From Megamerina dolium (lineage: Eukaryota; Arthropoda; Insecta; Diptera; Megamerinidae): a DNA stretch of 64,000 nt. The position numbers and the translations under genes are program-made. The stretch is taken from positions 107,454,917 to 107,518,916 of the forward strand of contig OY978525.1 in assembly GCA_963854835.1 (NCBI GenBank), written 5' to 3'. This document shows, piece after piece, positions 23,288-34,859 of the stretch (positions within the stretch are counted from its first letter, which is position 1; each line of letters begins with the position of its first letter). The notes beneath the pieces are model-generated. The model was not told the origin of the DNA. It saw only the letters and a list, made by a program, of their open reading frames with translations, and did no database searches.

Positions 23288-23452
23288 ATGCAGCCGACAC
23301 TGCAGGAGGAGAATGAAACTGCGGAACATGTATGTGTTGGGAATGTTCCCAGCACTAATGCACTTTGGGGAATTTTTAATACTCGAAAATCTTAATATCT
23401 ATATACTCTCTAGACGGTATGCATAATAGACCTACGGTCGCAGTGCAACACA
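23288..23452 (+). repeat. 3' end of a non-LTR retrotransposon (family with RNase H)
   Basis: Matches the end of the LINE fragment at 42180-43070. The shared protein code around CRHC...E.ETAEHV...G..P reads here as CSRHCRRR / GENETAEH in shifting frames. The shared 3' UTR phrase ATAGACCTACGGTCGCAGTG is followed by CAACAC. The copy is 5'-truncated and lacks the (AAT)n tail seen at 43.05 kb. Confidence 0.65.
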
Positions 23453-23509
23453 AAAATTTGACCAAAAATCAAACATTTTTTTCTTATATTTGAAACGAGC
23501 TTTATTAAA

Positions 23510-24440
23510 CCATATATGTGCCGTTTTGATGGATTACTTTTAGCCGTTTTTGAGGTAAAACTTCTGGGTTTTCTGAGCGAAAAACTGATGCTATAGCGTT
23601 TTGTAGGTCTCTACGGAATTTAAATTTACACCATTAAGAGAGTTCTGCAGAGATTGAAACAAATTATAATCTGAAGATGCAAGGTCCTGGCTATATGGTG
23701 GCTGCATCAAAACTTCCCAGCCAAGCTCTCTCAGTTTCTGCCGAGTCATCAAAGATGTGTGTAGTCTGGCATTATCATGATGGAACACAACACACCTTTT
23801 CTGTTGATCAATTCTGGCCGTTTTAATTGAATTGCTTGCATCAATCTCGTTAATCGTTAATAGTAGAGATTATAATCAATCATTTGATCGAGTTATAGAA
23901 GCTCATAATGAACAATTCACTTCCAATCCCATCAGACTCACAGCATTACCTTTCTTGGTGTCAATGCTGGCTTTGCCCCCGTTTACGAAGCTTCACCTCG
24001 CTTCATCCATGATTTTTTTCGCACATAATTGACGTACGTGATCCATTTTTTATCGCCCGTAATCATTCGCTTCAGAAATGTTTCGATTTCGTTCCGTTTT
24101 AGCAGCAAATTGCAAATGGAAATTCGGTCCATTAAATTTTTCACTGTTAATTCATGTGGCATTCAAACATCGAACTTCTTTGTGTACTTAGCTTTCTTCA
24201 AATGGTTGATAACTGGTTGGTAGTGAATGCCTAGGTCCCTAGCAACGTCCAGACTGCTTATGTGCCGGTCTTGCTCAATTTTTGTCATGATTTTATCGAC
24301 TTTTTCAGCGATTGATCGACCAGAGTGAGGTGCATCTTTAACATCGAAATTATCAGATCGAAAAGCTCACATTTCAAACAAGCTATAATTTACCAGAGTT
24401 TATATATTATCAGAGATGTTACATTTTAGAGTCATCTTGC
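23510..24440 (-). pseudogene. Mariner transposase remnant
   Basis: Minus-strand order: DAPHSGRSIAEKVDKIMTKI near 24340-24280, RHISSLDVARDLGIHYQ, LLLKRNEIETFLKRMITGDK near 24100-24050, KKWITYVNYVRKKSWMKRGE, then HHDNARLHTSLMTRQKLREL with MQPPYSQDLASSDY at 23591-23788. The catalytic blocks are all present, but the family motif GDEKW reads GDKKW. Several frameshifts occur. Terminal repeats are not clear. Confidence 0.8.
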
Positions 24441-24602
24441 TACCGTTACAACTTGTTATCGAATTTTTTTCGTGCTTTTCGAATATAAACACTAAAATTT
24501 AAAGATAATTTTGCATTTGAATCCAATAGATAATATTTATAATACTCATAAATACTTAATTCTTACCTCGTTCTCCATATTTTTTGATCTTTCTCATTTC
24601 AG

Positions 24603-25463
24603 TTGCATAGAGTTTCTCAAAATGAAGGTGTCCACATTGGATAAGATCTGTTGCTTTCTTGCTGAACTCATTGGCACTGCCATATTGGTATTCCTTGGCT
24701 GTATGGGTTGTGTAAAGAATGAATTCTTTCCCAACAATCATCTGCAAATGGTATTAAATTTTGGTCTTGTCGTTATGGTTGCAATCCAATGTTTTGGTTG
24801 CGTATCCGGCTCGCATATAAATCCAGCCGTCACAATTGCAGCATTAGTTTATAATATGGTCACCCTACCGATGGCAGCAGTTTATATTATTGGACAATTG
24901 TTGGGCGCTTTCATTGGTTATGGTCTGATAAAAGCTGTATTACCGAATACTGCCATTAATGTACCTGGTGCTGAGCATGGCTTGTGCGTTACAACCGTCC
25001 ATTCAGAATTGAACATAATTCAAGGTTTGGCCATTGAATTTATTCTAACTGCCATATTGATATTTGTTTGTTGCGGTGTTTGGGATCCACGCAATTCGAA
25101 ACATCATGATTCTGTGCCAATACGTTTTGGTTTGGCTATTGCTTGTTTGGCCTGTACTGGCGTAAGTATATTCGTATTAATATTTATTTGAAACTAATAG
25201 TACTTTAAAATGGAAAAGTTGAAATAATTTGAGCGATTTTATTTTCATAGGGTCCCTTCACTGGTGCCAGTATGAATCCAGCTCGTTCATTTGCTCCGGC
25301 ACTTTGGAATTATGATTTCACAGATCATTGGATCTATTGGATTGGTCCATTGGCTGCTGCCGTTGTTACTGCATTCTGTTACAAGACTGTCTTCAGACGT
25401 GAGGTGCCAGAACCGAAGACCATGAATAAATTGCGTGCTATGGAAGAAGTACCGCTATCATAA
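24603..25463 (+). CDS. Eglp-A: entomoglyceroporin-type aquaporin
   Basis: Membrane channel of the MIP family. Exon 2 is 24603-25161 and exon 3 is 25251-25463; the intron has GTAAGT and TTTCATAG. Translation from Met 24622 gives 250 aa. An upstream exon (candidate 19386-19432) would give 272 aa and is favoured because the code is open and Eglp-B-like from the acceptor at 24601. Six hydrophobic segments are evident. NPA boxes read SGSHINPAVT and GASMNPARSF. The four pore-filter positions, placed by counting against human AQP1, are Phe (NFGL), Ala in place of the TM5 His, Ala, and Arg of NPAR. That combination is the one described for insect glycerol-transporting Eglps. The gene is collinear with Eglp-B, 3.8 kb downstream. 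Confidence 0.93.
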
Positions 25464-26768
25464 ATATAAGCCACCAAAGAATAAACAATTCATAGCCACA
25501 ACAATAAGAACAACACCGATCATATTTTATATTTACGAAAGAAAATTATAATACAATAATTCGCATATAGTTAATATACATAGATAATTTAAGACAAGTT
25601 CACCTACAGATTTGGTCTTGCATAAGTCTTGAAAGTTTTTGCAATCTATGCTCTTTGTTATCTTTTTGATTAATTTCAACTTCTTGCCTATTGCCAATTG
25701 GTATAACCGTGATGGATGAATTTTATACAATTAATATTTGTTGTTGTATTTTTATATCGAAAATATAAATAAAAAACAAAAATGAAATTAATTAAATTAA
25801 ATTAAATCACGACATAAACAATCATAACAATATCAATAGCGAATATAAGATTGATAAATAAAATTAAATTGTTATTTTTTCTTTGTACATAAAAATGTAA
25901 TGTACGTATATAATTGTAAATTAGTGTTTTAATGAGAAAAAAAAATGCTTAAATAAAATTTTAATATCAAAAACAAAATATATGAAAAGAAAAATAAGCA
26001 AAAATATATAAAAATCTAAACTTCAAATTTCGAAATAAACTTATAAATTCTAAGCTAGAATTATTAAAGAAATAATTTCATTATTCAAACATTTTACATG
26101 AATTTGCAATGAAAAATGCTTAAAATCCTGCATTTTCAAAATATTTTTTTTTGTGTTGACAATATTTTTTTAAAGAAAACATAGTAAATATACATGCGAA
26201 ACTTGTGAAACAGCGCCAGTAAAAAATTCAGACAGTTATATGGGTTTGCTTTAATTTGGCAACCAGTTGTGTCTAATGTGTTCTGTGTTTCGCGGAGAAA
26301 ATGGAGAAAAAACCGTATCGATCCTTTTTATTTTTTGTGACACTTCGCCTTCTATGACAATTATAAGATATTCCTTCTATGTATGTTCTAATACCCCTTG
26401 AGATCATTTTGTTGAGAGACTGCAGTTACAAAACATTTTCTACCTTACTCTTTATCGGAAATACAATATTAATTTAAAGCGAGCGATCTTTTACAGGCAT
26501 CCTGTAGGCGTTCGTAGTAACAAGAGCTTTCTCCTGTAATATACTTGCTGAACTAGCTGTGGATCCAGATTAGATTGGATTGGATTTTTTTTTTTTCCAG
26601 ATTAGCGGTTTACAATAAATTCCTTCACCAACCTCAAAGTTTATTTTTAAACGGTCGATACAAACTGTTATCCAATTGTTATAGAATACCTAACCATTAA
26701 TCTATGCCTTCTAGAAGGGTAGAAACATAGTGAAATTATTGCTGAAGGATATAAAAATAAAAATTAAT
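25464..26768. other. Eglp-A 3' UTR and intergenic DNA
   Basis: AT-rich. Several AATAAA signals follow the stop codon (for example near 25767 and near 25855) and could serve polyadenylation. No further gene is seen. Confidence 0.45.
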
Positions 26769-27110
26769 ATGTGGCATACCGAAGAACGCTTTGGCCAAGC
26801 TTCTCTCTTCCAGTACTGTTGTGCTGAAAGATAGCGTATTGTTGGACAATATTATAACAATAATTATATTAACCGGTTCCGAGCAGCAGAACCCTTGTGA
26901 CGACACTTTTCCTGAGCGTTGTCACAGAAGTCTTTTAGAAGATTTTTCAGGGCAAATTCTCACTGCCGGAAGAATTGCCAATTGCTTGCCGACAGGTGTG
27001 TAGCATTTGGAAGAAAAATTGCTCCGATATTAAAGTTGTATTTCAGTCGGGAATTGAACACACGACCTACAGATCAAAAGGCCAACGCACTAACCACTAA
27101 TGTACGACAT
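26769..27110 (-). repeat. tRNA-derived SINE, copy 1
   Basis: Read on the minus strand, the head has Pol III A-box-like TTAGTGGTTAGTGCG and B-box-like GGTCGTGTGTTCAATTCC, followed by a ~270-bp body shared with copies at 33239, 36534 and 55113. Shared body phrases (plus strand) include ACCGGTTCCGA, CAGAACCCTTGTGA, CTGCCGGAAGAATTGCCAA and TTGCCGACAGG. Confidence 0.88.
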
Positions 27111-27489
27111 CTGAAGAATACAGTAGATATGATTTTACGCACATTATTGCAATATAAGCAGAGTTCCATTATCTTTGGATGACTCTTTATGGAAATCAGC
27201 TTCACCTCAGCGTTGAAATATCCATTATTGGCAGATGTTTCGGAATCAGATGCGTTAGGAAATTGAAAGCATTCGTTGGGCTGACTCAGATACTCCCGCG
27301 CATCTTATATGCATGAGTATATTTAAAGCAGATGTATACAACTACTTGACAGAAGTTCCGAAGATATAAAAAAAAACATATAAGCCTTCTCGATCAGTGA
27401 TGGCTAAATAGTGGACTTTGGGCCACTACTTGAACAAATATTGAAGTATTTGAAAGAAATTGCCAAACCCATACGAAGCAATCAGAGAG

Positions 27490-28260
27490 ACTAACATCAC
27501 ATAATACCCCTGCTGCTACTCGTACGTCATGTTTGGAGCCGTCGGTATAGAAGTGGATTGATCCATTGAGAGGGGTATTCCCATACCCCCAATCAGATCT
27601 GTCCGCAATGTGTATAACGTTAACTTTGTCGATTCATAGTCAACTATTCGCGGTAGAAAGCTATAATTCTGCAGAATTGTTGAGTGTCCCGTACCGTTAC
27701 AGGACCATTCCGAAATTAATCTGAGTCTAATTGGCGATCGTGCTGCTAATCGCTTGCCGATAATACCTAAAGGAACAAGGTGTAACAAAGTATTCAGAGA
27801 TTTGGTGGCAGTCGTTTTGAGTGTCCCTGTAATGCACAAGGATTCCATTCTTCGGACCTATTCCACTAAATTTTTGTTTGTGGCCATAACAAGCTCCGTC
27901 CACCAGACGGCGAATCAATACAGTAATATTGGGCTCACCACCTCTGTGTAGAGCCAATAGACGACATTTGGTCTCATTTCCCCTACTGCTCCTTTGCATG
28001 AGTATAATGCAACCAAAACTTTCCTAATGCATTCTTCGATGTTACGCTACCAATTAAGTTTTTTATTTTTTTGTCAAGGATAAGACCTAGGTATGTGACT
28101 TGGTCCGAAAAACTAAGACTACTTCTAGACTAGACTGATTGAGAGTGGTGTAATGTGTATTGGTTTTGTACTTCCGTGTGAAAAGGACAAGATTTGATTT
28201 CTGCGAATTAACCCCCACAAGACACAGCCAGTGGTCCCATACAAAGTTCTTGAATTTTTT
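27490..28260 (-). pseudogene. Non-LTR retrotransposon fragment: end of RT to RNase H
   Basis: Minus-strand readings, broken by frameshifts, go from the RT thumb-like region near 28200-28050 (QSNLVLF, LGLILDKKIKN) through KFWLHYTHAKE, LYTEVVSPILLY and CITGTLKTTATKSLNTLLHL / PLGIIGKRLAARSPIRLR (27848-27700) to FYTDGSKHDVRVAAGVL near 27545-27490, the start of an RNase H domain with its catalytic Asp. The order RT then RNase H fits the I/Jockey/LOA/R1 group. Truncated on both sides. Confidence 0.8.
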
Positions 28261-29269
28261 GTAAATTTAAATTTTAAAGCTCATATTTAATGGGCAATAT
28301 GCTGACGTGAAATCAGCGTGCTACGCCTATTTCTTAATGTGTCTCCCATACAGTAGCGAAAATTAATAAAAATAATTTTATCTGCCATAACTTACATTTA
28401 TTAGCATTTCCATAGAAAAATTTACATACAGTATTGGAAGAGTGGCAAAATATACCGAGCAATTATGGCCTAAAAAAGTTGGTTTATTTTATGAATAAAC
28501 GGCTACAATCCGTGATAGATGCTAAAGGTGGCCATACTAAATACTAAATATTTTACTTGATCAAATTTTAACTAATAAATATTATAAAAAAAAGACTTTG
28601 TATCGTTTGTGAAAAGAGTTTCTTGACACTTGTAAAATTGAGTAAAATTTCTTTTTGTTGTATTTTTCTTTTCTTTTGCGGTGAACATGCAATTTTTTTT
28701 TTCATGAATCTTTTATAAATACTATAAATATCTGTAACTAATAAAAAAAATGTGTATATGGAAATAAAAGTTAATGTTTTTGGCTAAGAAAGTTGAAAAT
28801 TTGAATTTTTTTTCAATGTGTAAACTCATTCTTGACATACTGTATATAAATAGTTTTCAATATGAAAATAAATACAAATGCTGATATTGGTAATATTTAA
28901 CACAAGTGGACTGTATCCGCTGCATATAAAATTATTAATATCAATCAAATATGCATATTTTTATATATAATTTAAATTTTAAGACAATATAATAATAATT
29001 GATGAAATAAAATTTTGAAAAATAAATTAAATATGCATGGATGTGAGAAATACACGCACACGTGACATTAATACGGGTGTAGAAATATGAATTATAATTG
29101 ACTTTTGATGTGACATTTAGTTGTCATAAATTTAAAATTCAAATTTCAAACAGATAATGTTTGTCGTTTGAATTTATATTATATCAAAAATTAAAACCAA
29201 AAAAAAAAAGCACAATTAAAACCTGTGTGGATAGTAAATCAATTGTGCATTTTAAATATTTAAATCAAG
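28261..29269. other. AT-rich intergenic DNA with one diverged ~140-bp repeat unit
   Basis: The stretch 28285-28420 (CGCCTATTTCTTAATGTGTC, then TCCCATACAGT and CCATAACTTAC) resembles a unit of the tandem array at 47.4-48.8 kb. No gene is seen. The immediate upstream region of Eglp-B (29150-29269) is AT-rich without a distinctive promoter. Confidence 0.45.
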
Positions 29270-31656
29270 ATGGGTGGTGAGCCGTGGAAATGGACAAAAA
29301 AGTATGTTCGTTATTATTACAACAGAAGCATATTTACGAGGATAGCCACATCTGTTTATATAATTCTTTGGCATGCAAACGTTTTTTTTTTTTTTTAGAA
29401 TTTATATATTTTTTTTTTGAAGCTTCCATTTGAAGCAATTACAATTTATGACGCCATCTTGTCGTAAGTATGCGTTACATACATCGAATTCGGGATGACA
29501 TTAAAGAAAATGATAATGCAAGAGAGAAAGAGAGAAAAACTAAATTTGAAGAAAAATCTAAATGAGTCAAATTAATGTGAAGTGTTTAACAGAAAGATCC
29601 ATTTGATTCATGTTTACGTAGGCTTGTGAATTAAGACACTAAAGAAAGATTGGCAATTTTCAGGAGTGTTCTATTTGTGGATTTCATTTTCGCGAAATTT
29701 TTGGTTCTATTAAATCATCAATACGAATAATAGGAAAATTTGTACTTTTATAATTTCTGTTTTCCATTTCAGATGTTTAGATGCTTGTAAAATACAAACA
29801 TCGACTTTTGATAAGATTTGCTGTTTTTTTAGTGAATTCTTCGCAACTAGTATTTTGATATTTGTTGGCTGTATCGGCTGTATTTGGACTGAGATTTTTC
29901 CAAACAATTTGCTACAATTGAATTTAAATTTTGGTACCGCCATCATGATTGCCATACAATGTTTCGGCTGTATATCGGGTGCACATATTAATCCAGCAAT
30001 CACTCTTGCCGCACTCGTTGATGATATGATTACTGTAGAAATGGCTATCATATATGTGATTGGTCAATTATTGGGTGCTCTGGTCGGTTATGGTCTGATT
30101 AAACTTGTGGTACCACATTCTGCTGTTCATCCCTATGGTCCGGCGCATGGGCTTTGTGTTACTACAGTACATCCGCTTTTAAGTCTATGGCAGGGATTGC
30201 TGGTGGAATTTCTAATAACATCTATATTGATTTTGGTTTGTTGTGCCGTCTGGGATAAACGTAATGCTAACAATACCGATTCAATTAGCATTCGTTTCGG
30301 TTTGACAATTTTTTCATTATGTAGTGCCTGTGTAAGTATGAGTATAAGGTAACGTTTAAGTATTAATAAGGAATAACATCTGATTTTGGCAAATATTATT
30401 ATTGAAATAGTCTAGACACACGGCAGCGTTAATCCGGATTAGCGAGTTAATTCGAATTAACTGCAACTAATCCGCATTAGCTCTAGAGTTAATTCTCCAA
30501 ATTTAAGAGGATTAGGGCCTTTTTTCGATGGCAACACTGCTGAAAATTAACAGCTGTTTTCTATTGTGAATTTTTTCTCGATACAACTTACAAAATAATA
30601 GGTGTCAATCAATCAATCAATCAAAAGAGAGCGTGACATTGAAACAAGGACATAATCCTTGTTCACCAAGGTCTGTTAGAGGATATGAGTCCTATAGCTG
30701 ATACCTCTGGGGGCCAACCACAAGTGTTAAGGGCACTGAGACCAAACGAGATCTTTTGTACTCGCCCGTTTACGACACTAGAATCTCCTCTACCTTTTAA
30801 TGAAGGATAGAATTGATCTTGTCGAACTTTTGATGATTGAAGCTGGTGTTGGGAAACTAAGCTAAAAGTGTTTGAAGCGGACACTCGCAAAGTATGTGGA
30901 TTGATGTTTCATCCTCTTCCAGACAGAGTCTACACTCCGTGTCAGAGAAGAGTCCCATTTTGTCAAGGTGGTATTTTAACCAGTTATGTCCTGAGAGATA
31001 GAAGGTTATTAGGTGTAGGTTTGTTCTGCTCAGACTAATTTTATAAATAAATAATAGATGTGCTCGCTAACAGAAAAGCTTTCAACAATTGTTAACAATT
31101 TTCGATAGGAAAAGCGTTGGCGTACAAATAAATTCAGCTGTCAATTGCGTACTCTGAATGTCAAATTACAAGTTTCTGATCGTTTTCAGTTCGCGTATTT
31201 CTTGTATATTTTCTCGTATCGAGAGTGACAGATGACAAAAATTTTAATATAAATAAGTAATAGTAAATCTAAGTGAGCAAACCTAATAAAACAGCAATCA
31301 CTTGTTTTGGATTAAGTGTGCCGTTAATCCGGATTAAAGATGTCGTCTGTCTAGAAAATTAGATGACATTTCCATATAATGTGTGCCAGTATGTTATTCA
31401 GTATTAGCAAAAATAAAATTATGTCTTCATGATATTCTCAAAATTAAATATTCTCTACTAGGGTGGTTTCACTGGCGCTAGCATGAATCCAGCTAGATCA
31501 TTTGCTCCTTCTGTATGGCATCTTGATTTTACACATCACTGGATCTATTGGGTTGGTCCATTGACTGCTGCTTTGATTACATCTTTCGGCTATAAGGCCA
31601 TCTTTAGGCGTGAAGAGGGTGGAGGCGAGAAATCAGGCGAGCCTGCAGCCTCATAA
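29270..31656 (+). CDS. Eglp-B: entomoglyceroporin-type aquaporin
   Basis: Three exons: 29270-29301 (MGGEPWKWTK plus two bases), 29773-30331 and 31462-31656, with donors GTATGT and GTAAGT and acceptors TTTCAG and TACTAG. All phases agree, giving 261 aa. Six membrane segments carry NPA boxes SGAHINPAIT and GASMNPARSF. By position, the TM5 histidine of water-selective aquaporins is Cys here, and the other filter residues are Phe, Ala and Arg. The C-terminal tail is short and polar (GEKSGEPAAS). It is a close paralogue of Eglp-A with the same intron before the second NPA box. Intron 2 (1,130 bp) is enlarged by a 945-bp inverted-repeat element. Likely passes glycerol or other small polyols. Confidence 0.93.
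30605..31035 (-). repeat. LINE 3' end with (TTGA)n tail, nested
   Basis: The minus strand reads GHNWLKYHLDKMGLFSDTEC, then RLCLEEDETSIHIL and CECPLQTLLA and a stop. This is the C-terminal Cys/His cluster after the RNase H domain of I/Jockey-group LINEs. A ~210-bp 3' UTR follows and ends in TGATTGATTGATTGATTGA (plus strand about 30605-30624), a short tandem tail typical of I-like LINEs. 5'-truncated copy. Confidence 0.75.
31052..31286. repeat. MITE copy (TTCGCGTAC family)
   Basis: It begins TAGATGTGCTCGCTAAC and ends GTGAGCAAACCTA, an imperfect inverted pair. The interior shares CTTTCAACAATTGTTAACA, AGCTGTCAATTGCGTACT and TTCTCGTATCGAGAGTGACA-like phrases with the copies at 10.7 and 56.2 kb. 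It is nested in the inverted-repeat element of Eglp-B intron 2. Confidence 0.7.
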
Positions 31657-32669
31657 TTCTGTGATCATCAATTAACCATAAAAATCATTAAGGAATTTGA
31701 ACTTAATTTCAATACTTTTCTGTTTATTTTTGTTTTTGCATTTTTGTTGTTGCATTTTTACATTTCCAATCATATGGGTTGAAGTTTGCTGAGGCAATCG
31801 TTTCATGCATTGGTTTATTTGATCAAAATTTTGATTAATCTATTTTTCGATTAATCAAAATACAACTTAATCGACTTTTAACAGAATTTCATTTAATAAA
31901 ATGCCTTTAAGTTTTACTTGTTTTCGAATTTTGGCTGCCTATATATTGGAAATGTTGCATAGAAGTTGTTAAATTATTGCTTATTTTGAACAATTACTTT
32001 ACTTTCATATATTTTCACATTTTGTCGTTACTTATTTGAAGCTTCATAATCACAGAAATCATTTGAAAATCATATAAATAAATTCAACTACTACTATCTA
32101 GTTACATAGTGCGATATCTGATATATTGAATTAAAACAACAATAACAAACAGGTATGAACGAAACGTATCAATTATGGTTTTATTTTCAAATACCATACA
32201 ACCAAAACTATGAAGCGTAAAATGTCAGACATATTGAACATATCCGGAGACAACGACAATAATCGTTAATATGCAAATCCTCAAACCCATGGGAGCATGG
32301 GGAGAAAGAAAAACCAATATGATGAAACAATTTAAACCGCTTTATATTTACCACCCACATGTTTTTAACGCATTCCTACATACAGTTTTATAATCCAGCA
32401 ATAACGGTAGCGAAAACGAATGGACGAGCAAACATAACATGTGATTCGATTGTAAGGCAATTTTCGATATCGATGATTTAGGCAATGACTGGAAAGTTTG
32501 TCATTTTATTTGGGATTTATTTTTCAAAATCTATAAGCCATTAGATGATTTTTCTTTTGTTTAGGTTAGGTACACATTGTTATTTCTAAGCATATCGTAC
32601 TGCCTAATGGTAAAAAAAAAAAATATTTTGAATTAGTCCAAATTGAAAATGGATATTTTAAACAACATA
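31657..32669. other. Eglp-B 3' UTR and AT-rich intergenic DNA
   Basis: No gene is recognised. Candidate polyadenylation AATAAA-like motifs occur near 31895 and 32080. The stretch ends at the left terminus of a pogo/Tigger remnant. Confidence 0.45.
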
Positions 32670-33019
32670 CAGTGGACCCACGGTTAACGAATGCCTCCCT
32701 TAATTACCTACGTTAAAAAACGTCCTGACATCCATAAAAGTAATCAAACGGGGAGTTTTTTTTGGAATAAATATGACCCTAAAACGAAATCTATATAACA
32801 GCAGAGGAGAAATCAATGCCAGGCCATAAACCAATGAAAAACCGCTTTACTCTGCTTTTTGATGGCAATGGAATAGGCGATTTGAAAACCATTCGCCTAT
32901 CCTTCAGAAAATCCACGCGTATATAAAAATATATATTGGTGACAAGAGCTGGCTAAGTGTCATATAGAGGTCCAACAATAATGCTTGGGTGACACGTGAC
33001 ATTTTTATTTTTTTAGGTC

Positions 33020-33905
33020 AATAAAGTCTTTACTCCGTCTGTGAAGAAATATTTGATTGAAATGGATTTAGCACTTCATATCTTGCTGATTGTGGACAAC
33101 GGTTCTTCCCAACCACTAGGATTAAAAGATGAAGAGCCCATTGACGAGCTTAAATTCATTAAAATTTACTTTTTGCATCCTAATACCACTCCATTACTTC
33201 AAAGAAAAAAAAAAAAAAAAAACGAAAAATAAATAAATATGTGGCACTTATAAGCCCCGAAGTGCTCTTTAGCCAAGCTTCCCTTTCTTTACTGTTGTGC
33301 ATTTAAATTTTGAACAATATTAGAAGGGACCTATTTATTTTAACCGGTTCCGAAAGGCAGAACCCTTGTGTGACATCACTTTTTCAGAGCTTTGTCACAG
33401 AGTTCTTTTAGAAGCTTTTCCATGGCAAATTGTTACTGTCGGAAGAATTACGAATTTGCTTGCCGACTTGTGGGTACCGTTCGAAAGAAAAATCTTTTCA
33501 ATATTAAATTTGTTATGATTCAGCCGGGGATTGAATCCATGACCTACAGATCAGAAGGCCAACACACTAACCACTGAGCTACGGCACCCATCTCATCACT
33601 CCATTACTTCAGCTCTCAACTAAAGAAAGTTTGTAGCGTTGCTTTGAAGTGACTGAAGGCGCCAATCTCAAGCTAATAGTTTTGGAAAGATCTTTTCCGC
33701 ATTGCTGCCTGTGTCAAATTTATTGCAAAAGCGTGGGAAGGTGTTACTAAGAGAACTATCGAATCTGACTGGAAGAAAATTTGTATTTTACAACAAGAAA
33801 ATGTTGGGGAGACTTTATCCGACGAGGAGGTAATAGAAGAACAACAATTAGTGTTATTCAGATGTGAGCATCATCAATTTCTATGTCCAATACTATTTAG
33901 TTGAT
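33020..33905 (+). pseudogene. Pogo/Tigger-like transposase (DDE_1) fragment
   Basis: Before the SINE: KKYLIEMDLALHILLIVDNG, then KFIKIYFLHPNTTPLLQ. These are the LLLVDN.P and FLPPNTT.LLQP motifs around the second catalytic Asp of pogo-group transposases. After the SINE: LKLIVLERSFP in one frame and FRIAACVKFIAKAWEGVTKR / TIESDWKKIC in another, then an acidic end (ETLSDEEVIEEQQ). The N-terminal CENP-B-like DNA-binding region is absent. Inactive. Confidence 0.78.
33187..33611 (-). repeat. tRNA-derived SINE, copy 2, with 15-bp target-site duplication
   Basis: The SINE body (33239-33589) is flanked by a perfect direct repeat CACTCCATTACTTCA at 33187-33201 and 33597-33611. Between the left duplication and the body is an A/TAAA-rich tract (plus strand). 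The tRNA-like head on the minus strand begins GGGTGCCGTAGCTCAGTGGT and continues TAGTGTGTTGGCCTTCTGAT, then GGTCATGGATTCAATCCCC. The duplication and the split transposase show retroposition into the pogo remnant. Confidence 0.92.
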
Positions 33906-33960
33906 TCGAAAAACACTTCAAATAAAGGCCTCCCTCCCATACAAACCCAATTCTGTTGTA

Positions 33961-34859
33961 TATATAACCTGAAAACCACCTACCCCCCTTGACACGAGCC
34001 TGATACAGATATATGATTTCCGCTTTTTAAATGAAAGGACGACAAATACGACATACGATGACTAAAATACGATGCAATCTATGTTGATAGTTTAGAGCAA
34101 TAATGAACAATTTCGTCATCATCAATCTACAATCTACAATATGTTGAAATCGACAATTAATACAGATGATGATGATGATGATTATAATAATAATAATGAT
34201 GATGATGATGAAATTCATGTTACGAGTAACTATCTTGTATATATTTTAGAGAAGAAATATGAACTTTAATAGGACTCATTCATTACATTTTTCTTCTCCT
34301 TTTCGAATATCAATTATTCTTTAGAATGAATTTTTAAACAACATCTTTCATAAACTATGTTTGGAGTTCTATCTATATTACTATGTAAGTATGTAGATTG
34401 TAAATAAAGTTGTTGTAATCACGTTCAATTAATTCATTGAAGAGTGACCTAGAAGAGAAGAACGAAAAAGCAGAACATGCCAAGAATAATGTGAAATAAA
34501 AAATATCAACGAAGCAAAAAAAAAAACGTTAGTGGTAGATATATGTATGTATTGTAAAACTTCTAATCTGTCCAAAAAAATGTATACATTTTATATTATA
34601 TAAGCATTTTTTTATGTGGTTCACGTTTTTCTGTAACGTATCTTGTAAAAATATATTTTGTGTTAAATAAAATGTTTGCAAAGACTGCAAATTTTCTAAA
34701 ATTTATTTTTTGTATAGTTAAAATAAAATTGAAATCATTTATTTTAATTCTGTTCCAGAAAATAATTGGATAGTTGGTTCAAAGAAACGTAAATATCTGT
34801 ATCCAAAAAAAGTTTCTGAATAATTTTTTCTAAAAGCTATTAAAGAGGATTCTCCACAT
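33961..34859. other. Intergenic DNA with GAT/AAT microsatellite
   Basis: A compound (GAT)n(AAT)n(GAT)n run lies at about 34164-34211. The rest is AT-rich with no supported gene. Confidence 0.5.

Larger units (their letters stand above)
30411..31355. mobile_element. Inverted-repeat element in Eglp-B intron 2, with nested insertions
   Basis: 31-bp ends, left TCTAGACACACGGCAGCG followed by TTAATCCGGATTA and right (inward) TCTAGACAGACGACATCT followed by TTAATCCGGATTA, match at 27 of 31 positions. The 945-bp span holds a LINE 3' fragment (about 30605-31035) and a MITE copy (31052-31286), so the original element was only about 280 bp. A target-site duplication is not clear. The superfamily is unassigned. 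Confidence 0.72.
32670..33960 (+). mobile_element. Pogo/Tigger-like transposon remnant, split by a SINE
   Basis: The left end CAGTGGACCCACGGTTAACG follows TA at 32668-32669 and resembles pogo/Tigger termini. Downstream lies DDE_1-type transposase code (33041-33200) that stops where a SINE has inserted and resumes after it (33612 to about 33905). The right end was not identified, so the end coordinate is approximate. Confidence 0.7.

Noticed and set aside
24511..24621. Extended N-terminus of Eglp-A starting at Met 24511
   Set aside because: The stretch includes a pyrimidine tract and TTTCAG acceptor, and its translation has no resemblance to the paralogue before the acceptor.
26769..27110. 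The SINE heads considered as true tRNA genes
   Set aside because: The tRNA-like part runs into a shared ~270-bp body, the acceptor and anticodon stems are imperfect, and there are four dispersed copies, so these are retroposed SINEs and not tRNA genes.
29710..30051. 113-codon minus-strand frame over Eglp-B exon 2
   Set aside because: Antisense of aquaporin code.
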